64,000 nt of DNA from Paenacidovorax monticola (GCF_014489595.1 NZ_CP060790.1:2914001-2978000); one strand, 5' to 3'; positions 36,981 to 49,138 are shown, numbered from the stretch's first letter. A program made the numbers and translations. Notes: generated from the sequence alone by a model not told the origin.

Positions 36981-37995
36981 CTATTGTGACGCGGCTGCCG
37001 CAGGGCCGGCCGATCCCCCGGCAGATGCTGCGCCAGCCACTGCCCCACGGCATCGGGCATGGCGCGCACGTGGCCTGGCAGCCGTCCCTGGGTGAAGCCC
37101 ACATGCCCGCCGTGCGGAGGCTGCCACAGGGTGACCCAGTCGCCCACCTCGCCCGCCCGCGGCAGGCTGCCGGCGGGCACAAAGGGGTCGTTGAGCGCAT
37201 TCACGGCCAGGGCCGGCACGCGGATCTGGCGCAGCAGCGGCTTGGCCGACGCGCGGCACCAATAGTCCTCGGTATCGCGAAAGCCATGCAGCGGCGCCGT
37301 GAACACATTGTCGAAGGCATAGAGGTCGCGCGCGGCCAGCAGGGCCTGGCGGTCGAACAGGCCTGGATGCTGGTCCCACTTGGCCAGGGCCTTGGGCACC
37401 ATGGTGCGCAGGAACATGCGTGTGTAGACCTGCCGGTTGAACCCGTGGCCGATGGCGTGGCCGCCCGCCGCCAGATCCAGGGGCGAACACACGGCCGCCA
37501 CCGCGCTCACGCAGGTGCGTGCCGCCTCGCCCACTTCGGCCGCCCAGCGCAGCAGCGCATTGCCCCCAGCGAAACGCCCACGGCCACGATCGGCCCGCCG
37601 TGGCCAGCGCGCAGTCGGCGCAGGATCCAGTCGATCTCGGCATGGTCGCCCGAATGGTAGGCGCGCGGCGCGAGGTTGATCTCACCGCTGCAGCCCCGGA
37701 AATGCGGCAGCGCGCAGGCCCAGCCACGCTCGCGCGCCAGGTCCGCGAAGGCCTCGGCGTAGTGGCTGCGGGACGAGCCCTCCAGCCCGTGGAACAGCAC
37801 CAGCAGCGGCCGTGCGGGGGGCGCGGCAGATGTGCCGTCGGCCAGGAAATCCACGTCGATGAAATCGCCATCGGGCGTGGTCCAGCGCTCGCGACGGTAC
37901 ACAGGGCGCGGGCCGAAGACCCGGCGCGCATACAGCGCGGGCCAGATGGTCTGAAGCTGGCCTCCAGGCAGCCAGCGCGGCGCCAGGTACTTCAT
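36981..37995 (-). CDS. YheT-like alpha/beta hydrolase (two apparent frameshifts)
   Basis: Repaired length is about 338 residues. It starts MKYLAPRWLPGGQLQTIWPA and shows DGDFIDVDFL, LVLFHGLEGSSRSHYA (oxyanion region) and the nucleophile elbow VGVSLGGNALLR after repair; FNDPFVPAG and GGHVGFTQG supply the acid and histidine. This is the YheT/ABHD1-3 esterase group. The frame breaks at CCCCC 37563-37567, exactly at the nucleophile, and apparently again at CCCCC 37015-37019; the second base restores a normal stop at 36981 in place of read-through into the next gene. A start at 38016 is also possible. Confidence 0.82.
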
Positions 37996-38029
37996 TGCAG
38001 CCCGCTCGGCCGCCATGCCGCCCATCTCC

Positions 38030-38485
38030 TCAATGCAGCACCGGCCGCGCCTGCGCCGGCGAAGGCTGCGCCTCCCCCACGGTACCGGGGCTGGCATGGT
38101 GGGCCACCATGCGCCAGCCCTGCGGGGTCTTGTGGTAGACGTTCGTGGCCTGCACCAGGGCCTCGTGCATGCCGTCAGGCAGCATCACCTCCACATGCTC
38201 GACCACGCTGTGCACGGCGCTCGCGAGTGCCTGGACGCGGTGCACCTGGGCCGGGCGGGCACGCAGCGTGCCGTGGGCGAACATGGCTTCGAACGCCGCG
38301 CGGATCGCGCCGGCCCCGAGCAGGCGCGGCCCGCCGGGGTGCACGCAGACGATATCGTCCTCCTCGGCCCAGCAGGCCATGAGCTGCTCGATGTCGCCCT
38401 TCTGCAGGGCCTCATAGAACGCGGCTTCGGTGTCGTCGGCAGAGCCGCCTACGACGGCGGCGGCACGGAGCTTGGCGTGTGGCAT
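38030..38485 (-). CDS. NTF2-like (SnoaL/DUF4440) domain protein
   Basis: A 151-residue cone-shaped fold protein. Typical blocks: EAAFYEALQKGDIEQLMACW, EEDDIVCVHPGGPRLLGAGA, and ATNVYHKTPQGWRMVAHHAS. Family members include ketosteroid isomerase-like enzymes and small ligand-binding proteins; no specific activity can be assigned. The chosen ATG (38483-38485) matches the family start; an upstream ATG would add a Pro/Arg stretch. It diverges from the LemA lipoprotein gene and lies 34 bases before the hydrolase gene. Confidence 0.8.
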   Translation of the reverse strand: MPHAKLRAAAVVGGSADDTEAAFYEALQKGDIEQLMACWAEEDDIVCVHPGGPRLLGAGAIRAAFEAMFAHGTLRARPAQVHRVQALASAVHSVVEHVEVMLPDGMHEALVQATNVYHKTPQGWRMVAHHASPGTVGEAQPSPAQARPVLH

Positions 38486-38623
38486 GGCGCGAAGGGCTGT
38501 TGGTGGCGGTGGAAGCCGCCATTGTCGGCGTTCGTGCACGGCTTGGCACGCAGTTGCTGCACAATGCCCCTGCCCCGGGTGGCCGTTGCACTCCCGCCCA
38601 TTCCCGGCCCGGGGTCTCTATCC

Positions 38624-39217
38624 ATGCAACGACTTCTTGCCATGCTTGTCCTCGCGCTGGCCCTGACGGGCTGCGGCTACAACGACTTTCAGCGGCTCGA
38701 CGAACAGTCCAAGGCCGCCTGGAGCGAGGTGCTGAACCAGTACCAGCGCCGCGCCGACCTGGTGCCCAACATCGTCGCCACCGTGAAGGGCGAAGCCTCG
38801 TTCGAGCAGGACACCCTGACCAAGGTGATCGAGGCGCGCGCCAAGGCCACGTCCATCCAGGTCACGCCCGAGACGCTGAACAACCCCGAGGCCTTCAACA
38901 AATTCCAGCAGGCCCAGGGCGAATTGTCGGGCGCGCTGTCGCGCCTGATGGTGGTGGCCGAGCGCTACCCGCAGCTGCAGGCCAACCAGGCCTTCCGCGA
39001 CCTGCGCGTGACGCTGGAGGGGACCGAGAACCGCATCACCGTGGCGCGCAACCGCTACATCCAGACCGTGCAGGAGTACAACGTGCTCGCGCGCAGCTTC
39101 CCCACCAACCTCACGGCCATGGCTTTCAGCTATGCGCCCAAGCCCAGCTTCACGGTGCAGAACGAGGCCCAGATCTCCACGCCGCCCACGGTGGACTTCT
39201 CCGCACCCAAGAAGTAA
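38624..39217 (+). CDS. LemA-family lipoprotein
   Basis: A 197-residue protein. The lipobox LALTGCG gives a lipid-anchored mature start, then the LemA helical domain: DEQSKAAWSEVLNQYQRRAD, LVPNIVATVKGEASFE, TLTKVIEARAKA, and NRYIQTVQEYNVLARSFPTN. It is followed by two TPM-domain genes, 18 bases before the first. LemA and TPM genes are commonly adjacent, suggesting a joint envelope role not known in detail. Confidence 0.88.
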   Translation: MQRLLAMLVLALALTGCGYNDFQRLDEQSKAAWSEVLNQYQRRADLVPNIVATVKGEASFEQDTLTKVIEARAKATSIQVTPETLNNPEAFNKFQQAQGELSGALSRLMVVAERYPQLQANQAFRDLRVTLEGTENRITVARNRYIQTVQEYNVLARSFPTNLTAMAFSYAPKPSFTVQNEAQISTPPTVDFSAPKK

Positions 39218-39235
39218 ACGCTCCTCACAGCAGAC

Positions 39236-40135
39236 ATGCCGCTGGCGCTTTATCTGCGCGCGCTGATAGCTATATTTTCCATAGCTATCGGCGCGCACAC
39301 CGCACACGCCCAGGCGCTGCGCACGGTGCCGCCGCTCACGGCGCACGCGATCGACCAGACCGGCACGCTGGGTGCGGCCGACCTGCAGAACCTGGAGGCC
39401 CGGCTCACGGCGCTGGAGCAGCAGCACGGCGCACAGGTCGTGGTGCTGATGGTGCCCAGCACCGCGCCCGAGGACATCGCCGCCTTCGCCAACCGCGTGG
39501 GCAACACCTGGAAGATCGGCCGCCAGGGCGTGGGCGACGGCGTGCTGGTGCTCGTGGCCAAGGACGATCGCAAGATGCGCATCGAGGTGGCCAAGTCGCT
39601 CGAAGGCGCGATCCCCGATATCGCGGCGGCACGCATCATCGACCAGGCCATGAAGCCGCGCTTTCGTGAAGGTGACTTCGCAGGCGGGTTGAATGCGGCC
39701 GTGGAACAGCTGCGTGCGCGCATCGCCAACGAGGCACTGCCCGCGCCGGCGGCACCCGCCAACGGGGCTTCCGGCCAGGCCAGCTTCGACTGGACCGAGC
39801 TGGCCATCTTCCTGTTCTTCGGCGTCATGGTCGCCGCGCCCATCGTGCGCGCCCTGTTCGGCAACCGCCTGGGCGGGCTGCTCATGGGTGGCGGCACGGG
39901 CGTGGTGGCTTTCCTGGCCACGGCGAGCCTCGCGCTCGCGGGGCTGGCGGGCCTGGCAGCCCTGCTCTTCACCTGGCTGGCCAACAGCGGCGGCGGTTCA
40001 CGCTGGAGCAGCGGCGGACCGCACCGGGGCGGCGGCTGGGGTGGCGGCAGCGGCGGGGGCGGCTCGGGCGGCGGTGGCTTCAGCTCCGGCGGCGGCGGTG
40101 ATTTCGGGGGCGGCGGCGCCTCGGGGGATTGGTAG
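39236..40135 (+). CDS. TPM-domain (YgcG-like) membrane protein with glycine-rich tail
   Basis: A 299-residue protein. A signal peptide (LRALIAIFSIAIGAHTAHAQ) is followed by a TPM_phosphatase domain with IDQTGTLGAADLQNLEARLT and GDGVLVLVAKDDRKMRIEVA. A transmembrane hairpin (about residues 180-245) precedes a long Gly/Ser tail ending in GGGDFGGGGASGDW, typical of the family. The signal-peptide codons include an unusual 16-bp inverted repeat (39258-39296). It is between LemA and a second TPM gene and probably works with them at the envelope. Confidence 0.88.
   Translation: MPLALYLRALIAIFSIAIGAHTAHAQALRTVPPLTAHAIDQTGTLGAADLQNLEARLTALEQQHGAQVVVLMVPSTAPEDIAAFANRVGNTWKIGRQGVGDGVLVLVAKDDRKMRIEVAKSLEGAIPDIAAARIIDQAMKPRFREGDFAGGLNAAVEQLRARIANEALPAPAAPANGASGQASFDWTELAIFLFFGVMVAAPIVRALFGNRLGGLLMGGGTGVVAFLATASLALAGLAGLAALLFTWLANSGGGSRWSSGGPHRGGGWGGGSGGGGSGGGGFSSGGGGDFGGGGASGDW
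39258..39296. repeat. 16-bp inverted repeat within a signal-peptide coding region
   Basis: Arms GCGCGCTGATAGCTAT (39258-39273) and ATAGCTATCGGCGCGC (39281-39296) pair with one mismatch around a 7-base loop. Each arm is also a copy of the dispersed GCGC-nnnn-AGCTAT repeat, in opposite orientation. Confidence 0.75.
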
Positions 40136-40139
40136 CGAC

Positions 40140-40661
40140 ATGGCCTCGATCATTCAACGTCTGGCGCGCCTGCTGCGCCACCGCTGGTCTGAGGGCGGCC
40201 TGCGGCGGGCGCTCTCTCCCGCGCTGCAGGAGCAACTGGCCCGGCGCGTGGCCGCGAGCGAGCGCCGGCACACGGGGCAGATCCGCATCTGCATCGAAGG
40301 CGGGTTGCCGCTCAGTTACCTGTGGCGGGGCGCCACGGCACGGGAGCGGGCGCTCACCTTGTTCGGGAAACTGCGTGTCTGGGACACCGAGCACAACAAC
40401 GGGGTGCTGATCTACCTGCTGCTGGCCGACCACGCCATCGAGATCGTCTGGGACCGGGGCCTGGCACGGCGCGTGGCCGTCGAGGACTGGCATGCCACCG
40501 TCGCGCAGATGGGCGCGTCCTTCCGTGCCGGGCGCTACGAGGAAGGGCTCACCCAGGCCCTGGAAGAAGTATCGGCGCGCCTCGTCCAGCATTTCCCGAC
40601 GCCACCGGAGACACCCGGCGACGCCCCCAACGAGTTGCCCGACGCCCCCGTGCTGCTGTGA
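40140..40661 (+). CDS. Second TPM-domain protein, cytoplasmic or peripheral form
   Basis: A 173-residue protein without a signal or membrane span. It has the TPM block RVAASERRHTGQIRICIEGG, WDTEHNNGVLIYLLLADHAI, and ALEEVSARLVQHFPTP. It is the C-terminal cousin found after the long TPM protein in many genomes. Four bases separate it from the first TPM stop, so they are likely co-translated. Confidence 0.83.
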   Translation: MASIIQRLARLLRHRWSEGGLRRALSPALQEQLARRVAASERRHTGQIRICIEGGLPLSYLWRGATARERALTLFGKLRVWDTEHNNGVLIYLLLADHAIEIVWDRGLARRVAVEDWHATVAQMGASFRAGRYEEGLTQALEEVSARLVQHFPTPPETPGDAPNELPDAPVLL

Positions 40662-40678
40662 GCCTGTGGGCCGCCCAT

Positions 40679-40704
40679 GAAAAAACCCGGCCAAGGCCGG
40701 GTTT
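40679..40704 (-). terminator. Terminator of the ATP synthase operon
   Basis: On the minus strand CCCGGCC pairs with GGCCGGG (40686-40701 overall) and is followed by TTTTTT. It also provides a weaker stop for the TPM gene from the other side. Confidence 0.83.
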
Positions 40705-40730
40705 CGGGTGGGATAGCGTGCGTTGTCCGC

Positions 40731-41150
40731 TCAGCGCTTCTGGCGGTACTTGCGCAGGGCTGCGATCTGGGCGGCCATGATGGCCAGCTCGGATTGCGCC
40801 TTGGCCAGGTCGAGTTCGCTCTTGGCGTTCTTGAGAGCCTCTTGCGCGGCGGCACGGGCTTCCTCGGCCTTCTGGTCATCCAGGTCCTTGCCGCGGATGG
40901 CGGTGTCGGACAGCACGGTGACGCAATGGGGCTGCACTTCCAAAATGCCGCCGGCCACGAAGACGAACTCTTCGCCACCGTCGGCCGTTTCGATGCGCAC
41001 CGAACCCGGCTTGATGCGGGTGATGAGCGGCGTGTGGCGCGGATAGATGCCCAGTTCGCCCGCTTCGCCGGGCAGCGCGACAAAGCGCGCCTCGCCGGAG
41101 AAGATGGACTCTTCGGCACTGACCACATCAACGTGGATGGTGTTCATCAT
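40731..41150 (-). CDS. atpC: F1 ATP synthase epsilon subunit
   Basis: A 139-residue regulatory subunit. The N-terminal beta sandwich has [20 protein letters not shown] and the block [20 protein letters not shown]; the C-terminal part is a helical hairpin ([20 protein letters not shown]) that can inhibit the enzyme. Normal length. Last gene of the operon. Confidence 0.97.
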   Translation of the reverse strand: MMNTIHVDVVSAEESIFSGEARFVALPGEAGELGIYPRHTPLITRIKPGSVRIETADGGEEFVFVAGGILEVQPHCVTVLSDTAIRGKDLDDQKAEEARAAAQEALKNAKSELDLAKAQSELAIMAAQIAALRKYRQKR

Positions 41151-41219
41151 TGCTCCTAGAAAAAGGGGATGGGCAAGCCTGTGAGAGGCCGACCGGCGGG
41201 CCGGTCAGCCTGTCTTGCA

Positions 41220-43509
<2,290 letters not shown>

Positions 43510-43527
43510 GATGGCTCCTCGTCCGGT

Positions 43528-45081
43528 TTAAGCGAACGACTTCTTGAACGCAGCGATCGCGGCGGTCAGCTCGGCTTCAGCGTCCTTGTCCATGGCCTTG
43601 GCCTGTTCCAGCTTGGCCAGCAGAGCGGCGTGGCTGGTCTTCAGGAACTGGTGCAGGCCGCTCTCGAAGGCCAGAACCTTCTTGACGTCGACGTCGTCCA
43701 GGTAACCCTTGTTCACGGCGAACAGCGTGGCGCCCATCAGCGAGATCGGCAGCGGGGTGTACTGGGGCTGCTTGAGCAGTTCGGTCACGCGGGCGCCGCG
43801 GTCCAGCTGCTTGCGGGTGGCTTCGTCCAGGTCGGAGGCGAACTGCGCGAAGGCAGCCAGCTCGCGGTACTGTGCCAGGTCGGTACGGATACCGCCAGAC
43901 AGGCTCTTGATGATCTTCGTCTGTGCCGACGAACCCACGCGCGACACCGAGATACCGGCGTTGATGGCGGGGCGGATACCGGCGTTGAACAGGCTGGTTT
44001 CCAGGAAGATCTGGCCGTCGGTGATCGAGATCACGTTGGTCGGAACGAAAGCGGACACGTCGCCGGCCTGCGTTTCGATGATCGGCAGGGCCGTCAGCGA
44101 ACCGGTCTTGCCCTTGACGGCACCCTTGGTGAAGGCTTCGACGTAGTCGGCGTTCACACGGGCGGCACGCTCCAGCAGACGGCTGTGGAGATAGAACACG
44201 TCGCCGGGGTAGGCTTCGCGGCCTGGCGGGCGGCGCAGCAGCAGCGAAACCTGGCGGTAGGCCACGGCCTGCTTGGACAGGTCGTCATACACGATCAGGG
44301 CGTCTTCGCCACGGTCGCGGAAATACTCGCCCATCGTGCAGCCCGAGTAGGCCGACACGTACTGCATGGCGGCCGATTCCGAAGCGGAGGCTGCCACCAC
44401 GATGGTGTAGTCCATGGCGCCGGCTTGTTCCAGCGCGCGCACCACGTTCTTGATCGACGAAGCCTTCTGGCCGATGGCGACGTAGATACAGGTCACGCCC
44501 TGGCCCTTCTGGGCGATGATGGCGTCGATGGCCACGGCGGTCTTGCCGGTCTGGCGGTCACCGATGATCAGCTCGCGCTGGCCACGGCCCACGGGCACCA
44601 TCGAGTCGATGGACTTGATACCGGTCTGCAGGGGCTGGTCCACCGATTGGCGCGCGATCACGCCGGGAGCGACCTTCTCGATCACGTCCGTCATCTTGGC
44701 GTTGATCGGACCCTTGCCGTCGATCGGCTGGCCCAGCGCGTTGACCACGCGGCCCACCAGTTCGGGGCCCACGGGCACTTCCAGGATGCGGCCCGTGCAC
44801 TTGACGGTGTCGCCTTCCGAGATGTGCTCGTACTCGCCCAGAATCACGGCGCCAACGGAGTCGCGCTCGAGGTTCAGAGCCAGGCCGTAGGAGGGCTGGC
44901 CGTCCTTGGTGGCGGGGAATTCGAGCATTTCGCCCTGCATCACGTCCGACAGGCCATGGATGCGCACGATACCGTCCGTCACGGACACCACGGTGCCCTG
45001 GTTGCGGATGTCGCTGCTGGCTGCCAGCCCTTCGATGCGGCTCTTGATCAGTTCAGAAATTTCTGCGGGATTGAGTTGCAT
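43528..45081 (-). CDS. atpA: F1 ATP synthase alpha subunit
   Basis: A 517-residue regulatory nucleotide-binding subunit. Walker A GDRQTGKT, the family block [19 protein letters not shown] and [15 protein letters not shown] [15 protein letters not shown] are present, and the N-terminus [19 protein letters not shown] is typical. Normal length. Confidence 0.98.
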   Translation of the reverse strand: MQLNPAEISELIKSRIEGLAASSDIRNQGTVVSVTDGIVRIHGLSDVMQGEMLEFPATKDGQPSYGLALNLERDSVGAVILGEYEHISEGDTVKCTGRILEVPVGPELVGRVVNALGQPIDGKGPINAKMTDVIEKVAPGVIARQSVDQPLQTGIKSIDSMVPVGRGQRELIIGDRQTGKTAVAIDAIIAQKGQGVTCIYVAIGQKASSIKNVVRALEQAGAMDYTIVVAASASESAAMQYVSAYSGCTMGEYFRDRGEDALIVYDDLSKQAVAYRQVSLLLRRPPGREAYPGDVFYLHSRLLERAARVNADYVEAFTKGAVKGKTGSLTALPIIETQAGDVSAFVPTNVISITDGQIFLETSLFNAGIRPAINAGISVSRVGSSAQTKIIKSLSGGIRTDLAQYRELAAFAQFASDLDEATRKQLDRGARVTELLKQPQYTPLPISLMGATLFAVNKGYLDDVDVKKVLAFESGLHQFLKTSHAALLAKLEQAKAMDKDAEAELTAAIAAFKKSFA

Positions 45082-45126
45082 GACTCTTTCCTTCTTTCTT
45101 GGGGGTTAGCCGAGACCTCAGGCCGT

Positions 45127-45666
45127 TCAGGCGGTGAGGGCCGCTTTCATTTGTTCCAGACGGGCTTTGACGGAGGTGTCGAGCACCTCGTCACCCACGA
45201 CTACGCGAATGCCGCCGATTAGGGACTCGTCCAACTGCACGGAGAGATTCAGCTTGCGGCCAAAGCGCTTTTCGAGGGTACTGCTCAGGTCGGCCAGGGC
45301 GGCTGCGTCCAGGGGGAAGGCGCTGTGCACCACGGCATCCGAGGAGCCGTTGCTGCGGTTCACCAGCGCGCGGAATTGGGCCGCGACTTCGGGCAGAGCT
45401 TCCACGCGGCCGTTGTCGATCACGGTGCGCAGGAAGTTCTTGGCCATCTCGGGCAACGCCGAGCGCGCAACACCCGAGATGACGCCGAACACCTGGTCGG
45501 CCGTCACCTTCGGATTGTCCGCCAGCTGGCGCAACTGGGGATTGGCGGCAATCGCCGCCAGCTCGTCCACCCAGGCGGCGGCCTCGTTCAGGTTGCCCGC
45601 ACGCTCGGTGCAGGCCTTGAACAGGGCCTCGGCGTAAGGGCGGGCAATGGTGGCGAGTTCGGCCAT
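45127..45666 (-). CDS. atpH: F1 ATP synthase delta subunit
   Basis: A 179-residue stator subunit. N-terminal helical bundle [20 protein letters not shown] and C-terminal block [31 protein letters not shown] are typical. It joins the F1 head to the b-subunit stalk. Confidence 0.97.
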   Translation of the reverse strand: MAELATIARPYAEALFKACTERAGNLNEAAAWVDELAAIAANPQLRQLADNPKVTADQVFGVISGVARSALPEMAKNFLRTVIDNGRVEALPEVAAQFRALVNRSNGSSDAVVHSAFPLDAAALADLSSTLEKRFGRKLNLSVQLDESLIGGIRVVVGDEVLDTSVKARLEQMKAALTA

Positions 45667-45677
45667 TGATTGCTCCC

Positions 45678-46148
45678 TTACAGCTCGGTCTTCAGGCGGT
45701 TCAGCAGATCGGCGTGGACACCGGCATTGACTTCCTTGCGGAGAATCTGCTCGGCACCCTTGACGGCCAGCGCAGCCACCTGCTCGCGCAGGGCTTCACG
45801 GGCCTGGATCGCTTGCTGCTCGGCCTCGGCACGGGCGGCGGCGACGATCTTGTTGCCTTCTTCGGTGGCGCGTGCCTTGGCTTCTTCGATGATGGCCTGG
45901 GCGCGGCGGTCGGCGTCCGCAAGGCGCGATGCCGTTTCGTTGCGCGTCTGTGCCAGTTCCTTCTCGACGCGCTGGTTCACAGCCGTGAGTTCGGACTTGG
46001 CACGGTCGGCAGCAGCGAGGCCATCGGCGATTTTCTGGGCTCGCTCATCCAGCGCCTTCGCGATCGGGGGCCACACGAATTTCATCGTGAACCACACGAG
46101 GATCAGGAAGACGATGGCCTGAACGAACAGGGTCGCGTTGATACTCAC
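45678..46148 (-). CDS. atpF: Fo ATP synthase b subunit
   Basis: A 156-residue stator stalk subunit. One N-terminal membrane span ([19 protein letters not shown]) is followed by a long coiled-coil ([20 protein letters not shown] and later). Normal length. Confidence 0.97.
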   Translation of the reverse strand: MSINATLFVQAIVFLILVWFTMKFVWPPIAKALDERAQKIADGLAAADRAKSELTAVNQRVEKELAQTRNETASRLADADRRAQAIIEEAKARATEEGNKIVAAARAEAEQQAIQAREALREQVAALAVKGAEQILRKEVNAGVHADLLNRLKTEL

Positions 46149-46182
46149 GGCAACACCTTTCTATTTGGGCGTTGAACGGAGC

Positions 46183-46446
<264 letters not shown>

Positions 46447-46483
46447 TTAAAAGAAAGGATGGTTGAAAAAAGAAACGAAAGGA

Positions 46484-47347
46484 TCAGTGAGCTTCATGCG
46501 CCTGGCCGAGGTAAATCAGCGCCAGCATCATGAAAATGAAGGCTTGCAGGGTGATCACCAGGATGTGGAAGATCGCCCAGATCGAGCCCGCAATGATGTG
46601 CCCCACGGGGAGCAACACACCGGAAAGCGACATGGCAGCAGCACCACCCATCAGGGCAATCAGCATGAACACCAACTCACCAGCGTACATGTTGCCGAAC
46701 AGTCGCATGCCATGCGAAACGGTCTTGGCAACGTATTCAATGATCTGCATGAGCAGATTGACCACGCCCAGGATCAGGGCGAAGACGGGATTCTTGCTGG
46801 TGCCGAACGGCGCCGTGACCAGCTCATGGGCCCAGCCGCCCACGCCCTTGATCTTGACGCTGTAGTAGAAGCACAGGATCAGCACGGCCGTGGACAAGCC
46901 CAGCGTGGTGGAGAGGTCGGCCGTGGGCACGACGCGCAGGTAGGCATGGCCGTCGCCGGTGGCGCCCTGCCACAGCATGGGCAGCAGGTCCACGGGCAGC
47001 ATGTCCATGGCGTTCATGATGAAGATCCAGACGAACACCGTCAGGGCCAGGGGAGCGATGAACTTGCGGCTCTCGGCGTTGTGGATGTTGGCCTTGGCCT
47101 GGTTGTCCACCATTTCGACCAGGATCTCCACGGCGGCCTGGAAGCGGCCGGGCACGCCCGACGTGGCCTTGCGGGCAGCGCGCCAGAAAACGAAGAGGGC
47201 CAGGAAACCGAGAACCAAACCCACGATCACGGAGTCATAGTTCACAACCGAGAAGTCGACGATCGACTTCTGCTTGATGTTCTGGAGATGCTGCAGGTGG
47301 TGAACGATGTATTCACTTGCAGTCGGGGCGTGCGCTTCTGCGGCCAT
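46484..47347 (-). CDS. atpB: Fo ATP synthase a subunit
   Basis: A 287-residue proton-channel subunit of several spans. Conserved blocks: RKFIAPLALTVFVWIFIMN, and the essential arginine helix SHGMRLFGNMYAGELVFML, then the C-terminal HILVITLQAFIFMMLALIYL. Normal for the family. Confidence 0.96.
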   Translation of the reverse strand: MAAEAHAPTASEYIVHHLQHLQNIKQKSIVDFSVVNYDSVIVGLVLGFLALFVFWRAARKATSGVPGRFQAAVEILVEMVDNQAKANIHNAESRKFIAPLALTVFVWIFIMNAMDMLPVDLLPMLWQGATGDGHAYLRVVPTADLSTTLGLSTAVLILCFYYSVKIKGVGGWAHELVTAPFGTSKNPVFALILGVVNLLMQIIEYVAKTVSHGMRLFGNMYAGELVFMLIALMGGAAAMSLSGVLLPVGHIIAGSIWAIFHILVITLQAFIFMMLALIYLGQAHEAH

Positions 47348-47368
47348 CGGTCAACTCTTCTCTCAATA

Positions 47369-47842
47369 TCAGTCGGTTTTTCGGACACCGGACCGCACCA
47401 TGAGCGCGATCCAGTACGTTTTCATCGTTACCACCATGCCGACCAGCAGTGCCAGCCAGCTCAAATCCCGCACCAAGCGTGGCGCCGCGGCCAGCATGGC
47501 GACGGACAGCACGAGCTTGACGATCTCCCAACCAAAGAACCCCACCATGGCCGCCCCCACATTCGCGGATGCCCGCTGGCGGGCCATGCCGCGCGCGAAC
47601 AGGGCGGCAGGGATCACCACTGCCAGCGCACCGTACCCGGCGGACCATGCCACGGAGGACTTGCCGGTGACCAGCCAGGCCACCAGGGCCACGACCACAC
47701 CCACCAGCGCCTGCCCCGCCACCACGCGCCACACCGACACCGGTGGATTGCGACGGCGCCACTGCTGCGCCTCTTCGGCAGTCAGGGGCTTGAAGTCGGA
47801 TTCTTCGGCCTCAGCTTCGGTCTCGGGGGCGATTGTTTTCAT
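47369..47842 (-). CDS. atpI: ATP synthase assembly protein AtpI-like
   Basis: A 157-residue membrane protein with three to four spans (for example VALVAWLVTGKSSVAWSAGY), an acidic N-terminus, and a Gly/Ala-rich centre. It begins the ATP synthase operon, 21 bases before atpB, the usual place of AtpI, which aids ring assembly or magnesium uptake. Sequence alone is less conserved than other subunits. Confidence 0.82.
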   Translation of the reverse strand: MKTIAPETEAEAEESDFKPLTAEEAQQWRRRNPPVSVWRVVAGQALVGVVVALVAWLVTGKSSVAWSAGYGALAVVIPAALFARGMARQRASANVGAAMVGFFGWEIVKLVLSVAMLAAAPRLVRDLSWLALLVGMVVTMKTYWIALMVRSGVRKTD

Positions 47843-47889
47843 CTTGGATGGCGCCCTGGTTACAGACCAAAACTTTTACAAAGCCCCTG

Positions 47890-47920
47890 ATTATAAGTAA
47901 AAACCCGTGACGCACGGCAA
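47890..47920 (-). promoter_or_regulatory. Candidate promoter of the ATP synthase operon
   Basis: On the minus strand TATAAT (47890-47895) with TTGCCG (47915-47920) at a long 19-base spacing. It lies 48 bases upstream of atpI. The gap 47843-48113 otherwise holds a copy of the dispersed repeat near 48081. Confidence 0.5.
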
Positions 47921-48080
47921 TGACCTGGTGCGTCAGCCCCAACCTGGTGCTCGCCACGGCCCATGTGTGGCGGCATGCCAACGCCTGCTCCACGCGCGCC
48001 GGCACGCCCGCATGGCCTTTGGGCGCATCCCGGCCAACCGGCCGCCGTTTGCCGCCAGGGCCCGATGGCGCACAATGGGC

Positions 48081-48103
48081 AAGCGCCTGCAGCTATTGAT
48101 TTG
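48081..48103 (+). repeat. Dispersed AGCGC-nnnn-AGCTAT repeat, upstream of the DUF493 gene
   Basis: AAGCGCCTGCAGCTATTGAT and flanking bases. It lies 11 bases before the start codon of DUF493, within the probable ribosome-binding leader. Confidence 0.55.
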
Positions 48104-48113
48104 GAAGCACAGA

Positions 48114-48419
48114 ATGACCACGCCGCCCACCACTCCGTCGACCGCAACGACCGATCCGCGCAAGGATTCGCTCATCGAGTACCCCTCACGCTTTCCCATC
48201 AAGGTGATGGGCCTGAAGGCCGACGGCTTCGTGCACGCCGTCACCGAGATCGCCCACCGCTTCGACCCGCAGTTCGACGCCTCCACCGTCGAGCTGCGCT
48301 CCAGCAGCGGGGGCAACTACCTGGGCGTGACCATCACCGTCACGGCCACGAGCCGCGAGCAGCTCGACGACCTGTACCGTGCGCTGACTTCGCACCCCAT
48401 GGTCAAGGTCGTGCTTTGA
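48114..48419 (+). CDS. DUF493 (YbeD-like) protein
   Basis: A 101-residue cytoplasmic protein. Characteristic blocks: [20 protein letters not shown] and [20 protein letters not shown], ending [12 protein letters not shown]. It is adjacent to lipB, the usual context of ybeD, and the start codon of lipB follows by 15 bases. The family has an ACT-like fold and unknown role; context hints at control of lipoate metabolism. Confidence 0.9.
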   Translation: MTTPPTTPSTATTDPRKDSLIEYPSRFPIKVMGLKADGFVHAVTEIAHRFDPQFDASTVELRSSSGGNYLGVTITVTATSREQLDDLYRALTSHPMVKVVL

Positions 48420-48433
48420 GCAACTCCTCGCCC

Positions 48434-49126
48434 ATGGACGTCCGCATCCTCGGGCGCACGGACTACCGCGCCACGGTGCAGGCCATGCAGGACTACACCC
48501 AGGCACGCACCGAGGACACGCCCGACGCGCTCTGGATCTGCGAGCACGCTCCGCATTTCACGCAAGGCCTCGCTGGCCAGAGCGACCACATCCTGAACCC
48601 GGGGGCCATCCCGGTCGTACCCACCAACCGGGGCGGCCAGGTCACGTTCCACGGCCCCGGCCAGGTCGTGGCCTATCCGCTGCTGGACCTGCGCCGCACG
48701 GGCTACTACGTGAAGGAATATGTCTACCGGCTGGAGGAGGCCGTGATCCGCACCCTCGCGGCCTACGGCGTCACGGGCCACCGCGTGGCGGGTGCGCCGG
48801 GCATCTACGTGCGCACGGATGATCCCGGCAGCCACGCCATGCTGCCCCAGCGCCCGCAGCGGCGCGAGGACGGCGCCCCCCCGCCCGCGCCCGATTTCAC
48901 GGGCCTGGGCAAGATCGCCGCGCTAGGCATCAAGGTCAGCCGGCATTGCACCTACCACGGCGTGGCCCTGAACGTGGCGATGGACCTGGAGCCCTTCACC
49001 CGCATCAACCCTTGCGGCTACGCGGGTCTGGCCACCGTGGACCTTTCTACAATCGGGGTCCAGACCACCTGGGACGAGGTAGCGCAGCGGCTGGGCCAAC
49101 AGCTCGCCGCGCGGCTCGCCCCCTGA
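48434..49126 (+). CDS. lipB: Lipoyl(octanoyl) transferase
   Basis: A 230-residue enzyme that moves octanoate from acyl-carrier protein to lipoate-dependent enzymes. Key blocks are [20 protein letters not shown] and the active-site Lys in [20 protein letters not shown]; the catalytic Cys is in [10 protein letters not shown]. An extra stretch of about 25 residues, rich in Arg/Pro, lies before the lysine block, compared with the E. coli protein. The start at 48434 fits the conserved start; a TTG overlapping the DUF493 stop is an alternative. Confidence 0.95.
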   Translation: MDVRILGRTDYRATVQAMQDYTQARTEDTPDALWICEHAPHFTQGLAGQSDHILNPGAIPVVPTNRGGQVTFHGPGQVVAYPLLDLRRTGYYVKEYVYRLEEAVIRTLAAYGVTGHRVAGAPGIYVRTDDPGSHAMLPQRPQRREDGAPPPAPDFTGLGKIAALGIKVSRHCTYHGVALNVAMDLEPFTRINPCGYAGLATVDLSTIGVQTTWDEVAQRLGQQLAARLAP

Positions 49127-49138
49127 ACCTCCAAAGCC

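Noticed and set aside
36266..37534. A fused hydrolase plus unknown-protein gene as one long frame.
   Set aside because: A second base in the C-run at 37015 gives a clean stop five bases before the next start, and the sum of codons then fits two separate proteins.
47907..48113. Upstream extension of the DUF493 protein.
   Set aside because: The extra 69 residues are Arg/Pro-rich, include the dispersed repeat, and the family starts at the ATG at 48114.
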